From the NCBI GenBank assembly GCA_027886905.1, contig JAPCJO010000003.1, positions 1 to 64,000 of the forward strand: DNA of 64,000 bases. Direction: 5' to 3'. Shown one piece after another: positions 60,614 through 64,000 of the stretch (its first letter is position 1; every line of letters begins with the position of its first letter). The translations under genes were made by a program, and so were the position numbers. The notes below the pieces were generated by a model that worked only from the letters and a program-made list of their open reading frames with translations, made no database searches and was not told the DNA's origin. Source of the DNA: Nitrososphaerota archaeon (GTDB taxonomy: Archaea > Thermoproteota > Nitrososphaeria > Nitrososphaerales > Gagatemarchaeaceae).

Positions 60614-61017
60614 CTAGGGCGAGACTATCTGCGCGTTTATCTGCTTGCGGCTGGCGAAACCCTCGTTCTGGGTGTGCCAGAACTCGACGCCCGACTCGCC
60701 GTACTTCCAGCAGAGGTAGACGACGTCTCCGAACCTCTTCGCGGGGAAGTCCAGGAGGCCGGTGTCGATGTCCCTGAGCTTGACGCCCAGGTCCTCGAGC
60801 TCCTGGATCTTTGCCATCAGGTCCTTCACGATGAAGTCCAGCTGATCGGTCTTCTGCCTCGCCTCGGGGACTTCGAAGCCGACGAGGCTGAAGCGCTCAA
60901 TCTCGTCGCGGACACTGTCCGCGACCTTCTTCCTTTCCATTATCGCCTTGAGTTTTATCCTGACGTCGGGGAGCATGCGCATCGCCTCTTGAGGAGTGAA
61001 GAGGTGGGCAGGCTCAT
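60614..61017 (-). CDS. DUF2203 family protein, N-terminal frame interrupted
   Basis: The ORF-track protein begins MRMLPDVRIKLKAI, but the family start F-T-x-x-E-A-x-x-M-L-P is encoded upstream in the same frame ('HLFTPQEA', preceded by 'DEPA'), where there is no ATG, GTG or TTG. ATG 61017, about 25 nt after a TATA-like GGGATATAGAC, is one base off; one added G (ATGGAG) would fuse it cleanly. DUF2203 function is unknown. Same GATGAG context as the Rieske gene. Confidence 0.75.
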
Positions 61018-61155
61018 CTTTCGAGGATCCTGTTGGCGTCTATATCCCTCAGGACAGATGTCTCAGAAAGATTAGCATATATCCCTTCGGTGAGAAAATT
61101 CACGAAAACCCCAAGCCTAAATATATTGATAACAGGGATGAAATCGAGAGAATAG

Positions 61156-61695
61156 TTGTACACAAGAGGCGGGGACAAGGGCGAGACGAGCCTCTACGGC
61201 GCCGCCCGCGTCGCGAAAGATTCCCTCAGGGTCGAGGCCTACGGCACGATCGACGAACTCAACAGCTCGATAGGAGTGGCGGTCGCCGTGTGTGTTCACA
61301 AGGAGATCTCGAAGCCGCTCAAGCGAATCCAGGCGGAGCTCTTCGCCGCGGGCGCGGACCTCGCCACGGCGCTCGCGGGGAAGGGAGGGGCGCGAGTCCC
61401 CCGGATCGGGAGGAAGGACACGGAGCGGCTGGAGAGGATGGTCGACGAGCTCCAGGAGAAGCTGCCCCGGCTCACCAGCTTCATACTGCCCGGCGGCAGT
61501 CAGCTCTCCGCTTCGCTCCACCTCTCGAGGGCCGTCTGCAGGAGGGCGGAGAGAAGGGTCGTCGCGCTGGGACGCGCCGAGAAGATAAACCCTGAGATGA
61601 TCCCCTACCTCAACAGGCTCTCCACCTACCTCTTCAACGCGGCGCGCTACGCGAATGCACTCGAGGGCGTCAAGGACGAGGCGTGGAAGAGATGA
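61156..61695 (+). CDS. cob(I)alamin adenosyltransferase, PduO type
   Basis: About 179 residues. 'YTRGGDKGETSLYG' ATP-binding start, 'EAYGTIDELNSSIGVA', 'LPRLTSFILPGGSQLSASLHLSRAVCRRAERRVVAL' and 'LNRLSTYLFNAARYAN' are the PduO-type signature. It makes adenosylcobalamin. TTG 61156 is used: a TATA-like AAATATATTG is about 30 nt upstream, and ATG 61138 in the same frame is cut by TAG 61153. It implies adenosylcobalamin-dependent enzymes in the organism. Confidence 0.92.
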   Translation: MYTRGGDKGETSLYGAARVAKDSLRVEAYGTIDELNSSIGVAVAVCVHKEISKPLKRIQAELFAAGADLATALAGKGGARVPRIGRKDTERLERMVDELQEKLPRLTSFILPGGSQLSASLHLSRAVCRRAERRVVALGRAEKINPEMIPYLNRLSTYLFNAARYANALEGVKDEAWKR

Positions 61696-61708
61696 CGGCG
61701 CGTTCCAG

Positions 61709-62140
61709 CTAGACCTTGCGGTTGTCCCACGAGTCGACCTTCTCGGGGACGAACTCGATGAAGGCCCTCTTCTCCTTGTTCCTCTCCTGCACCCACTCCA
61801 CGGGCATCTCGTCCGCCCTCCACTGGCGCTCGGAGTACTTGGCCTCGAAGAGAGCGGTGAGCTTCGCTATCAGCCTCTTTTCGGAGATCAGCCGGGACCT
61901 TCCCCACATCACCGCGCCCCGAAGCTCCCGGTACTTGTCGCCGTCGTCGATCACGACGCATGCCTTCCCCTTGGCGGCGAGCCCGACCTTCACCTTGTAG
62001 TCTTGGGCGCGCATGTAGACCCTCTCGCCGACGATGACGAACCAGATCGGGGTGACGTGGGGGTAGCCGTTCTCCATGGCGAAGCCCAGGTAGACCCGGC
62101 GCTGCGACTCGAGGAACCGCCAGACCTCCTGGCGAGACAT
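61709..62140 (-). CDS. PPOX-type FMN-binding split-barrel protein
   Basis: About 143 residues from ATG 62140 (MSRQEVWRFLESQRRVYLG). 'ENGYPHVTPIWFVIVGERVYMRAQDYKVKV' and 'KACVVIDDGDKYRELRGAVMWGR' are typical of pyridoxamine-phosphate-oxidase-like folds. The longer ORF-track version begins before a likely TATA-like box (GGCTTATCTC near 62207-62217) and is not conserved in character. Substrate unknown. Confidence 0.75.
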   Translation of the reverse strand: MSRQEVWRFLESQRRVYLGFAMENGYPHVTPIWFVIVGERVYMRAQDYKVKVGLAAKGKACVVIDDGDKYRELRGAVMWGRSRLISEKRLIAKLTALFEAKYSERQWRADEMPVEWVQERNKEKRAFIEFVPEKVDSWDNRKV

Positions 62141-62310
62141 GGCCACATACTGTCTGTTTGCCCGCCTGTAGAGAGCCAAGCTTGCTTGCGGGCTCGCCCG
62201 AGTTGGTGAGATAAGCCTTGCTGGGTCCGCGGGCGACCGGAGCCACGGCCTGCCCGCGGGTGCGTGAGCACTCCCAATCTCTATATATTCGCCGAAGGTC
62301 AACGGCCATC

Positions 62311-62736
62311 ATGAAGCAGATACTCGTCGCGGTCGATGAGCATGCTCACGCTGAGCAGATCGTTGAGAGCGCGATCGAGCTGGCGCAGGGCATATCCGCA
62401 AAGATCATCCTGATGTATGTCGTGGAAGGTTCCCCTCCGGAGAACTATCGCGACACGCACGGGGACGCCCTGCCTGAGCACTACTACCAGGACGAGTTCG
62501 AACGGTCCGTCGGCCCGCTGGTGGACGTGATCGAGAAGGCAGGGATAAGGTGCGAGCCTTTGACCGGGTCGGGGGATCCCGTGAAGGAGATCCTCAGGGT
62601 TGCGAAGTCGAGGAGCGTGAACTACATAGTGATGGGCACGCGCGAGCTGCGAGGCCTGGGCCGCCTCAGGGCCATAGGCAGCGTGTCCAGGAACGTGATA
62701 GAGAAGTCGAGCATCCCCGTGGTCGCCGTGCCCTAG
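62311..62736 (+). CDS. universal stress protein UspA family
   Basis: 141 residues: 'MKQILVAVDEHAHAEQIVESAIELA', 'DPVKEILRVAKSRSVNYIVMGTREL' and the ATP-site 'GLGRLRAIGSVSRNVIEKSSIPVVAVP' (G-x2-G-x8-9-G-S pattern). ATG 62311 follows a TATA-like CTATATATTC by about 27 nt. It stands alone and is the second Usp domain of the window besides the MFS fusion. Confidence 0.9.
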   Translation: MKQILVAVDEHAHAEQIVESAIELAQGISAKIILMYVVEGSPPENYRDTHGDALPEHYYQDEFERSVGPLVDVIEKAGIRCEPLTGSGDPVKEILRVAKSRSVNYIVMGTRELRGLGRLRAIGSVSRNVIEKSSIPVVAVP

Positions 62737-62745
62737 GCCTTCGAC

Positions 62746-63525
62746 TCATCTGCCCACGAAGTTCGGCTTTCTCTTCTCGAGGAACGCGCTCATCCCCTCC
62801 TTCTTGTCCTCGGTGTTGAAGAGGTCGTAGAAGAGAGTTCGCCCGAGCTCCAAGCCGGAAGAGAGTCCCATCTCCTGGGACGCTGCGATGGCCTCCTTGG
62901 CGGCCCGCACCGCGACGGGCGCCTTGGACGCGATCTCCAGGGCCAGCTTGGTTGCCTCCTCTAGGTACTTGCCCGGCGGCACGACCCGGTTGACGAGGCC
63001 CAGCGCCTTCGCCTCCTCTGCAGAGATGGCCCCGCCCGTCAGGATCATCTCCATCGCCTTGTACTTGCCCACTGCCCTGGGGAGCCGCTGTGTCCCCCCT
63101 CCTCCGGGGATTATCCCGATGTTGATCTCGGGCTGGCCCAGCTTCGTCCCCTCGGAGGCGACGATGATGTCGCAGCACATGGCGAGCTCGAGCCCGCCCC
63201 CGAAAGTGTAGCCGCTGAGGGCCGCGATCAGCGGCTTTTCGAAGCTTGCTGCCCTGTCCCAGACGGGCTTGAGATGGTCGGCGCTCTCGATGTCCGCGGC
63301 GGAGAGCTTCGCCATCTCCTTGATGTCCGCGCCGGCGCAAAACGCCTTGTCGCTCCCGGTCAGGACGACGCACCTGACGGATTGGTCGGCCTCCAGAGCG
63401 TCGAGCGCAGCGACCAGCTCGCGCACCAGCACAGAGTTCAGGGCGTTGAGCGCGTCGGGCCTGTTGAGCTTGACCGTGGCCACGGGCCCCTCGACGAGGA
63501 GAGAGACAGTCTGGTAGTTCTCCAT
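62746..63525 (-). CDS. enoyl-CoA hydratase/isomerase (crotonase) family
   Basis: 259 residues. 'CAGADIKEM' oxyanion segment, catalytic Glu in 'GGGLELAMCCD', second Glu in 'GQPEINIGIIPGGGGTQRL': both hydratase glutamates are present. It acts in fatty-acid or carbon-fixation CoA pathways; a 3-hydroxybutyryl/crotonyl-CoA hydratase role is possible but cannot be told from sequence. It is divergent from the thioesterase gene. Confidence 0.9.
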   Translation of the reverse strand: MENYQTVSLLVEGPVATVKLNRPDALNALNSVLVRELVAALDALEADQSVRCVVLTGSDKAFCAGADIKEMAKLSAADIESADHLKPVWDRAASFEKPLIAALSGYTFGGGLELAMCCDIIVASEGTKLGQPEINIGIIPGGGGTQRLPRAVGKYKAMEMILTGGAISAEEAKALGLVNRVVPPGKYLEEATKLALEIASKAPVAVRAAKEAIAASQEMGLSSGLELGRTLFYDLFNTEDKKEGMSAFLEKRKPNFVGR

Positions 63526-63580
63526 GCCGACAGCCGCAAAGCGAGAACGTAAAAAAGCCTAGCTATGCCTCGGCTCGCGC

Positions 63581-63985
63581 ATGCCCATCGAGCACACGAC
63601 GAGGCTCCGCGTCAGGTTCGCGGAGACCGATGCCATGCAGGTGGTCTACTACGCGGAGTACTTCGTCTGGTTCGAGGTCGCGAGGACGGAGCTCTTCCGC
63701 GCGATGGGGATGCCCTACAGCGTGATATCGAGGAAGCGCGGGTTCCACACCCCGGTCGTCCAAGCTCACGCCGACTACAAGTCCTCGGCGAGATACGACG
63801 ATGAGGTCGCTGTGAGGGTGTGGGTGAGCAAGGTCGGGAGGTCGAGCCTGAGGCTCGACTATGAGGTCACGAAGCTACCCGGAAAGGTGCTGCTATGCAT
63901 AGGGCACACCGTCCACGTCCTCATCGGGGAGGACGGGAAGCCGATGGAGATCCCCGCAGACATCAGGAAGAAGCTCTCGGACTAG
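63581..63985 (+). CDS. 4-hydroxybenzoyl-CoA thioesterase-like (YbgC) hotdog protein
   Basis: 134 residues: 'RVRFAETDAMQVVYYAEYFVWFEVARTELFRAMG' carries the hotdog-fold signature with the catalytic Asp (usual D-x-x-G-x-V/I-Y read here as DAMQVVY). The middle 'ARYDDEVAVRVWVSKVGRSSLRLDYEV' is standard. It hydrolyses acyl-CoA thioesters. A neighbouring enoyl-CoA hydratase supports a CoA-pathway context. Confidence 0.88.
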   Translation: MPIEHTTRLRVRFAETDAMQVVYYAEYFVWFEVARTELFRAMGMPYSVISRKRGFHTPVVQAHADYKSSARYDDEVAVRVWVSKVGRSSLRLDYEVTKLPGKVLLCIGHTVHVLIGEDGKPMEIPADIRKKLSD

Positions 63986-64000
63986 GCGAGCTTTATCTCG

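Noticed and set aside
1-64000. CRISPR array, rRNA or prophage
   Set aside because: No regularly spaced repeats, rRNA-like sequence or phage structural genes were seen; the holin-like protein at 24044 is better explained by the YqjD/YqjE pairing.

Overview
The window is a gene-dense, high-GC archaeal chromosome segment. The evidence is a TFB-type basal transcription factor with a zinc ribbon, an archaeal CCA-adding enzyme, the UPF0200/UPF0201 pair, a TrmG10/Trm11-like tRNA methyltransferase, an archaeal-type tRNA-Pro without encoded CCA, and many genes with a TATA-like box 25-30 nt before the start codon (leaderless or near-leaderless transcripts). A Rieske/cytochrome b complex, an ammonium transporter, a sedolisin and proton-translocating transhydrogenase genes suggest a respiring heterotroph. 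A Nitrososphaeria-like or Thermoplasmata-like soil or acid lineage would fit, but the window alone does not settle this.

Layout. 1-9.2 kb: the 3' end of a TPR/signal protein, PRPP synthase, then a tRNA-maturation block (m2G10 methyltransferase, RNase Z, 2'-5' RNA ligase-like ThpR, CCA enzyme, small kinase, tRNA-Pro) with UPF0200/0201 and a degenerate Nudix protein. 9.3-22.5 kb: accessory and metabolic genes: a class III nucleotide cyclase with a C-terminal ACT-like region, three alpha/beta hydrolases, an Lrp-like regulator, a transposase remnant, two convergent ABC-2 export systems, and an MFS transporter fused to a universal-stress domain.

22.6-32.5 kb is the most interesting part. A TFB gene is followed by a cluster of small membrane and envelope genes: YqjD/DUF883-like, holin-like/YqjE-like, a flippase-like protein, GtrA, a DUF5670/lmo0937-like protein, DUF4342, a CXXC-less HMA protein, and a GvpD-like ATPase flanked by two paralogous small proteins. 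Seven promoters here carry the same ungapped 23-bp element (consensus close to TTACAATCTCTTGCAGAAAATAC). It is always oriented toward the gene and lies 6 nt upstream of the TATA-like box. This looks like an undescribed archaeal stress/envelope regulon with one dedicated activator or a dedicated TFB.

32.5-46.9 kb: F420/FMN split-barrel protein, sedolisin, bc complex (Rieske, fused cytochrome b with a Lys at one expected heme-ligand position, small membrane subunits), MFS exporter, F420-reductase-like dehydrogenase, secreted/anchored proteins including a Vgb-type beta-propeller, and a winged-helix regulator. 47-49 kb: a solo TnpB (IS605 OrfB) with a structured 3' flank, an AN1 zinc finger, SRPBCC and MarR proteins. 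49.8-64 kb: divergent PGK, Amt, DUF998, DedA, GtrA, a three-gene pntAA-pntAB-pntB operon, M20 peptidase, Bcp peroxiredoxin, DUF2203, cobalamin adenosyltransferase, UspA, enoyl-CoA hydratase and a YbgC-like thioesterase.

Two genes (Rieske and DUF2203) have an ATG one base out of frame with an otherwise perfect N-terminus, in the same context GATGAG. These are assembly indels or genuine recoding and deserve checking.
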